From NCBI GenBank assembly GCA_029945985.1, contig JAQSDP010000033.1:1-8426 (forward strand): a stretch of 8,426 bases of DNA, in the 5' to 3' direction. The notes beneath the pieces are model-generated. The model had not been told where the DNA came from, did not search any database, and saw only the letters and a program-made list of their open reading frames with translations. Positions 1-7,627 of the stretch are shown in pieces; positions within the stretch are counted from its first letter, which is position 1; each line of letters begins with the position of its first letter. The translations under genes and the position numbers were made by a program. Source of the stretch: a bacterium (lineage in GTDB: Bacteria; Acidobacteriota; Blastocatellia; Pyrinomonadales; Pyrinomonadaceae).

Positions 1-1
1 C

Positions 2-2005
2 AAGCAGTTTTCATTTCCCGGCGGCATCCCCAGCCATGTTGCTCCCGAAACTCCCGGCTCCATCCACGAGGGTGGTGAGCTGGGATATTCACTCGCACAC
101 GCGTACGGTGCCGTTTTTGACAATCCGAATCTGATCGCTGCCTGTGTCATCGGCGACGGCGAGGCCGAAACCGGAGTCTTGGCAGCAAGCTGGCATTCGA
201 ACAAATTTCTTAATCCAATTCGTGACGGTGCGGTGCTGCCGATCCTGCATCTCAATGGTTACAAGATCGCGAACCCGACCGTGCTTGCCCGATTGAGTTC
301 CGATGAGCTAACCAGTCTATTGATCGGCTATGGCCATGAGCCTTACTTTGTCGAGGGCAATGATCCTGAAACAATGCATCGGCTCATGACGGAAACTCTT
401 GAAACCGTGCTGGCCAAGATACAGACGATTCAGCGCGATGCCAGGGAAGATGGTTTTTCGGGCCGGCCTCAATGGCCGATGATAGTTTTGCGTTCGCCGA
501 AAGGTTGGACCGGGCCGAAGTTTGTCGACGGATTGCCCACCGAGAACTCATTTCGTTCGCATCAAGTACCGTTGTCTGAACTCGCGACCAAGCCAGAACA
601 TTTAAAGATGCTCGAAGAGTGGATGCTGAGCTACAAGCCGGACGAGCTTTTTGATGCGAACGGAACGTTGGTCGCCGAACTGGCCGAACTTGCGCCGAAG
701 AAAGACCGGCGAATGGGGGCTAATCCGCATGCGAATGGCGGTCAGTTGCTGAAGGATCTAGTGATACCAGATTTTAAAGAGTATGGCGTTGACGTCCCTA
801 AACCTGGAACGGTCAAAGCCGAGGCAACTCGCGCGATGGGCAAATTTTTTCGTGATGTGAAGAAGGCCAACAAGGACGCGAGCAACTTCCGTGTTATGGG
901 TCCGGACGAAACCGCATCGAATCGCCTCGGGGATATCTTTGACGCGACCGATCGAGTCTTCGTCGAGCCCATCCTAACTACGGATGATCATCTTTCACCC
1001 GATGGTCGCGTGATGGAGGTGCTGAGCGAACACTTGTGTCAGGGCTGGCTCGAGGGTTATTTGCTTACCGGACGGCACGGCGTTTTTTCTTGTTATGAAG
1101 CGTTCATCCACATCATTGATTCGATGTTCAATCAGCACGCTAAGTGGTTGAAGGTTACACGACAAATTCCCTGGCGGCGGCCGATAGCCTCGCTCAATTA
1201 TCTACTTACTTCGCATGTTTGGCGGCAGGACCACAACGGGTTTTCGCATCAGGACCCGGGATTTCTCGACCATGTTATCAATAAAAAGGCCGAGGTCGTT
1301 CGCGTTTATCTTCCGCCGGACGCCAACACGCTCCTTTCGGTGACCGACCACTGTTTGCGAAGCCGCAATTACGTCAATGTGATCGTGGCCGGAAAGCAAC
1401 CCTCGCTCCAATATCTCGACATAGAAGCAGCCGCTAAGCATTGCGCTGATGGCATCGGCATTTGGGAATGGGCCAGCACCGACGGCGGTGAGCCGGATGT
1501 TGTGATGGCTTGTGCCGGAGACGTACCCGCGCTTGAAGCATTGGCAGCCGTAGATATTCTCCGTCAATATTTTGCCGACCTTAAGATCCGGGTCGTCAAT
1601 GTAGTTAATCTGATGAAATTGCAGCCCGAAAGAGAGCATCCGCACGGGCTTTCGGATGCAGAATTTGATGCGATCTTCACAGTTGATAAACCGATAATTT
1701 TCGCCTTCCACGGCTATCCCACGCTTATTCACCGCTTAACCTATCGCCGTACGAACCATTCTAATATCCACGTTCGCGGCTATAAGGAAGAAGGCTCGAC
1801 GACAACGCCATTCGATATGGTCGTACTAAACGACCTCGACCGGTTTCATTTGGTGATGGACGTTATCGACCGCGTACCTCAGCTTGAAAACGAAGGCGTC
1901 AAGGTCAAACAAATAATGCAAGATCGGCTTTCACGGCATCGCGAATACATCAACAAGTACGGCGACGACATGCCGGAGGTTCGCGATTGGAAATGGAGTT
2001 TATAG
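2..2005 (+). CDS. xfp: Xylulose-5-phosphate/fructose-6-phosphate phosphoketolase, 5'-truncated by the window edge
   Basis: This thiamine-diphosphate enzyme cleaves xylulose-5-P (or fructose-6-P) with phosphate into acetyl-phosphate plus glyceraldehyde-3-P (or erythrose-4-P) in the cytosol. The frame is open from base 2 and encodes 667 residues. Family members are near 800, so about 120-130 N-terminal residues lie outside, and the TTG at 179 is internal. In partial numbering, the two family signatures are visible: EGGELGY at 23-29, and the stretch from G36 to E54 ending in GDGE (ThDP/Mg site, GDGEAETG 51-58). Also present are SHQVPL (H187), GPDETASNRL at 300-309, YEAFIH at 365-370 with the probable catalytic Glu366, DHNGFSHQDPG at 410-420 and RGYKEEGSTTTPFDM near the C-terminus. 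A minor oddity is Val59 after GDGEAETG, where Pro is common. The downstream acetate kinase can use the acetyl-phosphate directly. The identification is very secure; which sugar phosphate is preferred cannot be read from the sequence. Confidence 0.97.
   Translation, partial: KQFSFPGGIPSHVAPETPGSIHEGGELGYSLAHAYGAVFDNPNLIAACVIGDGEAETGVLAASWHSNKFLNPIRDGAVLPILHLNGYKIANPTVLARLSSDELTSLLIGYGHEPYFVEGNDPETMHRLMTETLETVLAKIQTIQRDAREDGFSGRPQWPMIVLRSPKGWTGPKFVDGLPTENSFRSHQVPLSELATKPEHLKMLEEWMLSYKPDELFDANGTLVAELAELAPKKDRRMGANPHANGGQLLKDLVIPDFKEYGVDVPKPGTVKAEATRAMGKFFRDVKKANKDASNFRVMGPDETASNRLGDIFDATDRVFVEPILTTDDHLSPDGRVMEVLSEHLCQGWLEGYLLTGRHGVFSCYEAFIHIIDSMFNQHAKWLKVTRQIPWRRPIASLNYLLTSHVWRQDHNGFSHQDPGFLDHVINKKAEVVRVYLPPDANTLLSVTDHCLRSRNYVNVIVAGKQPSLQYLDIEAAAKHCADGIGIWEWASTDGGEPDVVMACAGDVPALEALAAVDILRQYFADLKIRVVNVVNLMKLQPEREHPHGLSDAEFDAIFTVDKPIIFAFHGYPTLIHRLTYRRTNHSNIHVRGYKEEGSTTTPFDMVVLNDLDRFHLVMDVIDRVPQLENEGVKVKQIMQDRLSRHREYINKYGDDMPEVRDWKWSL
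1995..1998 (+). promoter_or_regulatory. Ribosome binding site GGAG for the P-type ATPase, inside the xfp 3' end
   Basis: GGAG sits 7 bases before the GTG at 2006 and lies within the last codons of xfp. It supports the GTG start even though that start directly follows the xfp TAG stop (2003-2005). The layout suggests translational coupling, with ribosomes ending xfp re-initiating at once. Confidence 0.7.
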
Positions 2006-4744
2006 GTGAACCCGTCTGAGGAAGCGACCGAAACATCGGTGAAAAATGTAAAGTCGCGGGACGAGTACTTACTCGCGCCCTACGTTTACTCAGCAGAACA
2101 GATCACGGGTTTGTTAGATGTCGATGTCTTGCAAGGTCTATCGAGCAAAGTGGCTGACGCACGGCTCAATACTGATGGGCCTAACACCATGGAAGCCGCT
2201 GTCGGAATCAGCCCTTGGCGGATTCTGCTCGGCCAGTTTAGCAGCATCGTGGTTTGGCTCCTGGCTTTTGCCGCGATCGTCGCCTGGTTAACAGACAGTC
2301 AGATCGAAGCGATTGCGATTCTGGTAGTCCTGATCCTCAACGCGTTGATAGGTTTTGCGATCGAATGGAGGGCTGGACGTGCCCTTGACGCTTTGCGAAA
2401 GGCGACACATACCATGGCCCGCGTGCGTCGAAATGGTAGCGAACACGTTATCGACGCTTCCGAACTCGTGTCAGGTGACATCGTTATTTTGACGGCGGGT
2501 GACCGCGTCCCGGCGGATTCTCTTCTGATCGAATCGGTTAATCTACAAGCTGACGAATCCACGCTGACGGGTGAAAGCGTTCCAAGTGAAAAAAATAACA
2601 TCCCCGTCGAAATTTCCGCTCCGCTTGCCGAACGAAGTTCGATGCTTTATCTCGGAACGAACATTGCCCGCGGACGTGCGGTCGCGATCGTGACCGCTAC
2701 CGGAACAAAAACCGAGATCGGCCGCATCGGCCAATTGATCAATCAGACAAGATCCGAACAAACCCCGCTTGAGCGAAAGCTGCAGGAGTTAGGAACAAAG
2801 CTCGTATATGTCGTTTTGGGCGTCGCGGCCATCGTGATGGTGGCCGGCGTACTGCGCGGCAGTGACTGGTGGTTGATGCTCAAAGTTTCCGTCAGCCTGG
2901 CGGTCGCGGCAGTTCCCGAAGGGCTTCCCGCTGTAACCACCCTCATTCTCGCTCTTGGCGTCTTGCGAATGGCCCGGCACAACGCGATCGTCCGTAAACT
3001 CTCAGCGGTCGAAACGCTTGGAAGTACCACGGTCATATGTTCGGACAAAACTGGAACTCTGACCGAAAACCGGATGACGGTCCAGGAATTCCGACTAGCG
3101 AACGGGCAGGTTATCCAGCTTTCCGCAAATGACGGGACAAGTTTGCCGGACGCAAATCTTGATAGGCTTCTACGCGTTAGTATTCTGTGTAATGAAGCCT
3201 CATTCAACCCGAAAAACGCGGACGGAAAACAAATGATCGGCGACCCCACCGAAACCGCTTTGCTTGTGGCAGCGGACGGGCTTGGATCAAACGTTCAGAC
3301 AGAACGAGCGACCTATAAAAATCTATACGAACATCCGTTCGACGCCACCACGAAAAGAATGGAGGTTGTTTCCCAAGCGGAAGACGGAAGACAATTTGCC
3401 TCGATGAAGGGAGCTCCTGGCGTGTTGCTCGATGCTTGCAACAGTTATATATCCCAAAATGGGAATACCAACGATCTCGATGATGAAAAACGGCGCACAT
3501 TTTTAGAGATCAACGAATCCATGGCAAGCCGGGAGCTACGTGTTCTGGCTTTTGCGGAAAAGCCCTTGAACGGCGAGGTTGATTTTAGTTCGAATGACGA
3601 GTTGAAGATAGATGAGGTAACGAGCAAAGGATATACCTTTTTAGGTTTTGCCGGAATGATCGATCCTTTGCGAGAAGGCGTTGTCGAAGCGGTCCGAAAA
3701 GCCCAACAAGCCGGGATCCGTGTGATCATGCTGACCGGAGATCAATTAAATACAGCCCGAGCTGTCGCTCGAGAGCTTAACCTAAACGAAGGTTTCGATC
3801 TCGTCGCACTGCATTCTGACGATCTAGTTGCTTCCGACAGCGAAAAGATCGCTCGAATGGCGCGTGAAGCTCAAGTCTTTGCCCGTGTCACCCCTGAAGA
3901 CAAGCTCCGGATAGTAGAGGCTTTACAGAAAGCCGGGGAAATCGTTGCAGTGACGGGAGACGGCGTAAATGATGCTCCGGCTTTAAAACGAGCCGATATC
4001 GGAATTGCGATGGGAATGCGGGGAACAGAAGTGGCGAAGGAAGCCGCTGATATTGTCCTGACTGACGATAATTTCTCAACGATCGTCAAAGCCGTAGAGA
4101 GCGGACGTTCCATCTATGCCAATATCACAAAATTCGTTCACATGATGTTTTCTCACAACCTTGGGGAAGTTCTTGTGATCTTCGTACCCATCGCTGCCGG
4201 GTTTCCGTTGCCGCTGTTTCCGTTGCAGATCCTTTGGATAAATCTGGTAACAGATATTTTTCCCGCCCTTGCTCTGGCCGTCGAGCCGCCATCGCTTAAC
4301 ACGATGACCCGCGGCCCTTTGTCGGCAAGTGAAAATTTATTATCTAAGCCTTTTTTAATCTTGATCGCCTGGCAGGGCGTGATGCTAGCGATCATTACAC
4401 TTGCGGTGTATTTTTGGGCTTTGCAGACTTACGGCGACGGAGCACACACCCGAACGGTTACTCTCCTGGCAGTCGTCGGGTCACAGCTCGGACATCTCTA
4501 TAATTGCCGTTCACGTACCCAATCTGCATTCAACGGGTTTTTTCGAAATCCGTATATTTTTGCCGCGACCGGTGTCGTGGTTGTTTTGCAGATATTCGCG
4601 ATCTACTTCGAGCCACTTGCTCGAGTGCTTGACACTGTAAGACCAACGGCTATCGATCTGGGGGTTATCCTTATTGCCTTATTTGCTCCGATCGCAATTG
4701 TGGAGATCGTCAAGGTAATCGATCGACGCAGATCTCCTGGCTAA
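2006..4744 (+). CDS. P2A-type cation-transporting ATPase, Ca2+-ATPase-like
   Basis: A 912-residue, full-length P-type ATPase that would use ATP to move a cation across the inner membrane; Ca2+ export is the likeliest role. An N-terminal cation-ATPase domain (about 25-95) leads into M1/M2 (about 70-120). The actuator loop has TGES at 188-191. M4 carries VPEGLP at 303-308, and phosphorylation falls on Asp347 in DKTGTLT (347-353). The nucleotide domain has KGAPG at 468-472, where KGAPE is usual, and the hinge has MLTGD at 575-579 and TGDGVNDAP at 650-658. Residues matching SERCA Ca2+ ligands are kept: Glu305 (M4), Asn718 and Glu721 (M5), Asn746, Thr749 and Asp750 (M6). The SERCA E908 position in M8 appears to be Gln827. 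About ten membrane segments are visible. The GTG start abuts the xfp stop and has its own GGAG. Family assignment is secure. Ca2+ is inferred from ligands; Mn2+ or another cation remains possible. Confidence 0.95.
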   Translation: MNPSEEATETSVKNVKSRDEYLLAPYVYSAEQITGLLDVDVLQGLSSKVADARLNTDGPNTMEAAVGISPWRILLGQFSSIVVWLLAFAAIVAWLTDSQIEAIAILVVLILNALIGFAIEWRAGRALDALRKATHTMARVRRNGSEHVIDASELVSGDIVILTAGDRVPADSLLIESVNLQADESTLTGESVPSEKNNIPVEISAPLAERSSMLYLGTNIARGRAVAIVTATGTKTEIGRIGQLINQTRSEQTPLERKLQELGTKLVYVVLGVAAIVMVAGVLRGSDWWLMLKVSVSLAVAAVPEGLPAVTTLILALGVLRMARHNAIVRKLSAVETLGSTTVICSDKTGTLTENRMTVQEFRLANGQVIQLSANDGTSLPDANLDRLLRVSILCNEASFNPKNADGKQMIGDPTETALLVAADGLGSNVQTERATYKNLYEHPFDATTKRMEVVSQAEDGRQFASMKGAPGVLLDACNSYISQNGNTNDLDDEKRRTFLEINESMASRELRVLAFAEKPLNGEVDFSSNDELKIDEVTSKGYTFLGFAGMIDPLREGVVEAVRKAQQAGIRVIMLTGDQLNTARAVARELNLNEGFDLVALHSDDLVASDSEKIARMAREAQVFARVTPEDKLRIVEALQKAGEIVAVTGDGVNDAPALKRADIGIAMGMRGTEVAKEAADIVLTDDNFSTIVKAVESGRSIYANITKFVHMMFSHNLGEVLVIFVPIAAGFPLPLFPLQILWINLVTDIFPALALAVEPPSLNTMTRGPLSASENLLSKPFLILIAWQGVMLAIITLAVYFWALQTYGDGAHTRTVTLLAVVGSQLGHLYNCRSRTQSAFNGFFRNPYIFAATGVVVVLQIFAIYFEPLARVLDTVRPTAIDLGVILIALFAPIAIVEIVKVIDRRRSPG

Positions 4745-4746
4745 GA

Positions 4747-4775
4747 TTGTCAGGCCTTTTGTTGGTCCATAAATT
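4747..4775 (+). promoter_or_regulatory. Possible housekeeping promoter ahead of ackA
   Basis: The 107-base gap between the ATPase and ackA is the only break in the cluster large enough for a promoter. TTGTCA (4747-4752, 5 of 6 to the sigma-70 -35 consensus) is followed after 17 bases by TAAATT (4770-4775, 4 of 6 to the -10). This would give ackA and the Usp gene their own transcript in addition to read-through from xfp. The -10 match is poor, and no convincing terminator hairpin with a T-run follows the ATPase, so the call is weak. Confidence 0.22.
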
Positions 4776-4851
4776 AGTTGCTGATCTTATTTAAGCCCTG
4801 ATAGGAATTGCCAATAAAGGCAGACACTGAAGATGCCGAACGATTAGAAAG

Positions 4852-6099
4852 ATGAATATTCTTGTTTTAAATTGCGGCAGTTCGTCGCTTAAATTTCAAC
4901 TGATCGCTACTGACCTCGAACGTATCGAGCACAATGACGACAAGCGGTTGGCTCACGGTACGATCGAGCGGATCGGCGGTGCAGCCATTATTACGCTAAC
5001 GGCCGAAGGGCAGATATCGCAACGTTCAGCGGCTCCGATAAGGGATATGAGATCGGCGGTTGAGACGATCGTTCGCTGGATGGTATCGGACGATTCCGGT
5101 ATAGAAGGAATGAATGGTCTCGCCGACATTCAGGCAGTCGGTCATCGGGTCGTCCACGGCGGGGAACGCTTTACTGAGTCGGTCATTATAAGTGATGAAA
5201 TTCTCCGCGGTATTGAGGACTGCATAGAGCTTGCTCCCCTTCATAACCCGGCCAACATTAGCGGAATTCTCGCAGCTCGTGAGATTTTCGGCAAGGGAAT
5301 AACGCAGGTCGCCGTTTTTGATACTGCCTTTCACCAGACCCTGCCCGAAAGATCATTCCTTTACGCCTTGCCCTATCAGCTTTATCGGCGGCATAAAATT
5401 CGTCGATACGGGTTTCACGGCACCTCAAATCGATACGTCTCTTACCGTTACCGTACGTTGCTAAATATTTCGCGCGAGCAGGTTAACGTGATTTCGCTCC
5501 ACCTGGGTAACGGTTGCTCCGCAACTGCGATAAAGGGCGGCAATTCGCTAGATACTTCGATGGGAATGACACCTGTAGAAGGCCTGGTTATGGGAACCCG
5601 AGCGGGCGATTTTGATCCGGCGATCATAGATTTTATTGCTGCCAAGGAGGGCCTATCAGCGTTGGAGATTGAATCACTTATCAATAAGCAATCAGGTTTA
5701 TTGGGCGTATCCGGCCTAACAAACGACATGCGCGAATTGCTCGCCGAGGCGAAAGAGAACGGAGACCGACGATCTCGCCTTGCAATAGAACTATTCTGTT
5801 ATCGTGCAAGCAAATACATCGGCTCCTACTTGGCGGCCATGAACGGTTCAGACGCTATAATTTTCACCGGGGGAATTGGCGAAAATTCGCCGGAAGTGCG
5901 GCGGTTGATTTGTGAAAACTTAGCATGGTTTGGAGTGGAGCTAGACCAAAACTCTAATGAATCGACATTTGACGGACTCGAAGGAACTATCAGTACAGAC
6001 GGATCTCGTATTCGGGTCGTTGTCATTCCGACCAACGAAGAATTACTGATCGCCCGTGATACGGTGCGATTGATCACTTCGAGAAACTCGAAAGCCTAG
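4852..6099 (+). CDS. ackA: Acetate kinase
   Basis: Acetate kinase converts acetyl-phosphate and ADP to acetate and ATP, reversibly, in the cytosol. The 415-residue product is slightly longer than the usual 395-405 and complete. By position against the Methanosarcina enzyme it keeps the nucleotide/Mg N-terminus NCGSSSLK (7-14), the acetate-pocket Arg99 in HRVVHGG, His131 in LHNP, catalytic Asp157 in FDTAFH, GFHGTS with His189, the phosphate-loop LHLGNG (His217, Asn220), Arg250 in GTRAGDFDP, GGIGEN at 340-345 and Glu396 in PTNEE. Both acetokinase signature regions are therefore intact. The ATG at 4852 gives the standard MNILVLNCGSSS start, although the purine stretch just upstream is too close to be a strong Shine-Dalgarno site. 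No phosphotransacetylase is seen here, and the partner supplying acetyl-phosphate is the phosphoketolase two genes upstream. The identification is very secure. Confidence 0.97.
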   Translation: MNILVLNCGSSSLKFQLIATDLERIEHNDDKRLAHGTIERIGGAAIITLTAEGQISQRSAAPIRDMRSAVETIVRWMVSDDSGIEGMNGLADIQAVGHRVVHGGERFTESVIISDEILRGIEDCIELAPLHNPANISGILAAREIFGKGITQVAVFDTAFHQTLPERSFLYALPYQLYRRHKIRRYGFHGTSNRYVSYRYRTLLNISREQVNVISLHLGNGCSATAIKGGNSLDTSMGMTPVEGLVMGTRAGDFDPAIIDFIAAKEGLSALEIESLINKQSGLLGVSGLTNDMRELLAEAKENGDRRSRLAIELFCYRASKYIGSYLAAMNGSDAIIFTGGIGENSPEVRRLICENLAWFGVELDQNSNESTFDGLEGTISTDGSRIRVVVIPTNEELLIARDTVRLITSRNSKA

Positions 6100-6101
6100 G
6101 A
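6098..6101 (+). promoter_or_regulatory. Ribosome binding site AGGA overlapping the ackA stop
   Basis: AGGA shares its first two bases with the ackA TAG stop and lies 4 bases before the ATG at 6106. It favours this start over the in-frame ATG at 6118 and ties translation of the stress-protein gene to that of ackA. Confidence 0.5.
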
Positions 6102-6105
6102 CGCG

Positions 6106-7095
6106 ATGGTTCGTAAAATGCTAAAACCTGGCACCGGAACAACAAAACTGCTAATTGGATACGACGGTTCGGGATGCGCACACGGAACTCTCAGCGAACT
6201 TCGGTCTAGTGGACTGCCGATGAAAGCGCAGGTAGTTATTATTTCGGTATGTGAAATTTGGCTGCCACCCATTAACCCATCCCCGAACCTCCCAATGGAG
6301 AGGGAGATGGCTGAGTATTTCCAAAAGCACGGTGAACAGGTTGAGCGAAATCTCGCCGAGACGAACACGATTGCCTGTGATGCTCGGGACGAATTACTCC
6401 GAAATTTTCCTGACTGGAGTATTGAAGTCGAGGTCGTTTCGGGGTCGCCCGCTCGCCAGATTTTGTCGAGGGCCGAGGGGTTTCTTCCGCACATAATTGT
6501 GATCGGCGAGAGAGGACTCTCATCGGACTCGGAGACAGGGCTGGGAAGCACGGCAATTACGGTTTTGTCCGAGGCCAAATGTGGGGTACGGATAGCACGC
6601 CTCAAACATCAAGAACTGAACCCTCGATCAAGAATTATAGTGGCCTTTGATGGCTCTCCCGGTTCTATGGCAGCGATTAAAGTGGTTGCATCCCGTTCGT
6701 GGAGGACAAAACCTGAAATTCGACTTGTCATTATTACCGACCCGTTTACCTTATTGAAACCCGGCCGAGCCTTTGATCCTATTCCCGGTATGTGCGAGGG
6801 CACGATGGAGGGTGAAGAAAACTGGGTTCGAATGCTCGCGGTGAGGGCTTTGCAGCTACTACTCGATTCTGGGCTTCCGGCTGCCGTACATTCCTATTCC
6901 GGGAATCCTCGTATGGTCTTGCCCCGGGAAGCAAAAACATGGAATGCCGACGCGGTTTTCGTCGGAGCGATATCGGGCACGAGTCTGCCGAAAATGTATT
7001 CTCTCGGTTGTAACGCTTTAGCGATTGCGAACCGTGCCGGTTGTTCGGTTGAAGTTGTGAGAAATCCCGGGGACGAGATCAAGGGAAAATTGTAG
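6106..7095 (+). CDS. Tandem-domain universal stress protein (UspA family)
   Basis: A 329-residue soluble cytosolic protein built from two UspA folds. Domain 1 (about 13-166) opens with KLLIGYDGS and contains SGSPARQIL (112-120). It has an exact ATP-binding pattern G-2x-G-9x-G-S: Gly134, Gly137, Gly147, Ser148. Domain 2 (about 175-319) opens with RIIVAFDGSPGS. Its matching loop is altered: Gly287 and Gly291 are three residues apart instead of two, and Gly301 is followed by Cys302 where Ser or Thr is expected. Domain 2 may therefore bind nucleotide poorly, an asymmetry seen in other tandem Usps. The start is 6 bases after ackA, so the two are almost certainly co-transcribed. Placement of a Usp next to a P2A ATPase recalls the mycobacterial hypoxia (DosR) regulon, where ctpF neighbours usp genes. 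Its role is inferred as stress or energy-state signalling; no partner can be named. Confidence 0.9.
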   Translation: MVRKMLKPGTGTTKLLIGYDGSGCAHGTLSELRSSGLPMKAQVVIISVCEIWLPPINPSPNLPMEREMAEYFQKHGEQVERNLAETNTIACDARDELLRNFPDWSIEVEVVSGSPARQILSRAEGFLPHIIVIGERGLSSDSETGLGSTAITVLSEAKCGVRIARLKHQELNPRSRIIVAFDGSPGSMAAIKVVASRSWRTKPEIRLVIITDPFTLLKPGRAFDPIPGMCEGTMEGEENWVRMLAVRALQLLLDSGLPAAVHSYSGNPRMVLPREAKTWNADAVFVGAISGTSLPKMYSLGCNALAIANRAGCSVEVVRNPGDEIKGKL

Positions 7096-7140
7096 TGAGC
7101 TGGTGTTTTAGAGCCGCGGATCTAGAAAAATAAAGGTGTC

Positions 7141-7311
7141 TTGCCGACTGACGGTTCGGCCGGGCTCGCCGGAGAAGAAGCACATCGGCGCCTAAAAGCA
7201 GTACGGATTTTACGATCCGATCAAATCAAAAAAAGGTCCTGTATCGCACAGTTTCTGTGGCTTTTCGCTGAGCCGCTGATCGCAATTCTGCTCGTCGCGA
7301 GCAGGGAATGA
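7141..7311 (+). pseudogene. N-terminal relic of a second P-type ATPase
   Basis: The frame after the TAG at 7123 is open for 56 codons from a TTG at 7141 to a TGA at 7309-7311. Its product runs GLAGEEAHRRL (8-18), a basic KKRS (30-33), and QFLWLFAEPLIAILLVAS (37-54). This is the layout of a P-type ATPase N-terminus: a GL-S-xx-EA-xx-RL helix, a basic linker, then a QF....P...LL.A first membrane helix. The intact ATPase upstream shows the same order (GLSSKVADARL, later LLGQF). After about 56 residues the similarity stops, and no TGES, DKTGT or TGDGVNDAP follows in any frame up to 7695. AAAGG lies 4 bases before the TTG, so a short peptide could still be made. Judged by eye without an alignment score; a chance membrane-like ORF or a genuine small membrane protein is the alternative. 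Confidence 0.5.
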
Positions 7312-7503
7312 CTTGTCCGATGTACAGGAGTTGATTTCGAGCGGACGAATACATATACAAACATCGTGTTAGGTCCCAGAGATTCGCACACTCGTCGTCG
7401 ATTTGCGTCCAATAACCGTAACTTCCTACGTGAATTCTCTCACGATGACGGTGCGTGGTTTCACGTCCACATAGTGTATTTCCTAAAACAATCAATCTCC
7501 ACC

Positions 7504-7519
7504 TGTCCGAAAGCAGACA
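7504..7519. promoter_or_regulatory. Candidate distal activator site, dyad TGTC-N8-GACA
   Basis: Perfect 4-bp arms TGTC (7504-7507) and GACA (7516-7519) flank 8 bases. It also reads as TGT-N10-ACA, the form known for NifA upstream activator sites. Its centre is about 150 bases upstream of the start predicted from the sigma-54 promoter, a usual place for an enhancer-binding-protein site. The motif is short and could occur by chance, so only the position makes it interesting. Confidence 0.3.
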
Positions 7520-7526
7520 CAACTGA

Positions 7527-7540
7527 CTGTGTTCAAACAG
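7527..7540. promoter_or_regulatory. Second candidate activator site, dyad CTGT-N6-ACAG
   Basis: CTGT (7527-7530) and ACAG (7537-7540) form a dyad whose centre is 22 bases, close to two helical turns, from the centre of the dyad at 7504-7519. Paired, helically phased dyads are typical of enhancer sites bound by oligomeric sigma-54 activators. The two half-site spacings differ, which weakens the case that one protein binds both. Confidence 0.25.
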
Positions 7541-7627
7541 GAAATCAGACCCGATCTATTGTCGTCCGTGGAAAAGTGCTTCCGCGACGCAGTAAACGCA
7601 ACGCTAATCCGCAATTTGTGGATTGAA

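Larger units (their letters stand above)
7312..7627. other. Apparently non-coding stretch between the ATPase relic and the sigma-54 promoter
   Basis: No convincing gene is visible on either strand. A GTG-initiated frame (7366-7626, 86 codons) has no Shine-Dalgarno site, no recognisable motif and an odd composition rich in Arg, Asn and Ser. An overlapping 98-codon frame on the minus strand (7226-7522) runs back through the ATPase relic and also looks like noise. A 34-codon frame from GTG 7529 to the TAA at 7631 looks more protein-like but has no ribosome site. The distal part (7504-7540) holds two short dyads, listed separately. Confidence 0.5.

Noticed and set aside
1202..1732. 176-codon minus-strand frame inside xfp
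   Set aside because: Antisense shadow of strongly conserved phosphoketolase coding sequence.
179..2005. TTG at 179 as the phosphoketolase start
   Set aside because: The same frame continues to base 2 and encodes the conserved family signatures upstream of 179; the gene is cut by the window edge.
4809..4825. Small hairpin GCC-AATAAA-GGC before ackA as a terminator
   Set aside because: Stem of about 4 bp with no T-run; too weak to support termination.
7226..7522. 98-codon frame on the minus strand
   Set aside because: Runs antisense through the ATPase-like relic, with no ribosome site and no domain features.
7366..7626. 86-codon GTG-initiated frame on the + strand
   Set aside because: No Shine-Dalgarno site, no recognisable motif, irregular composition; more likely random open frame.
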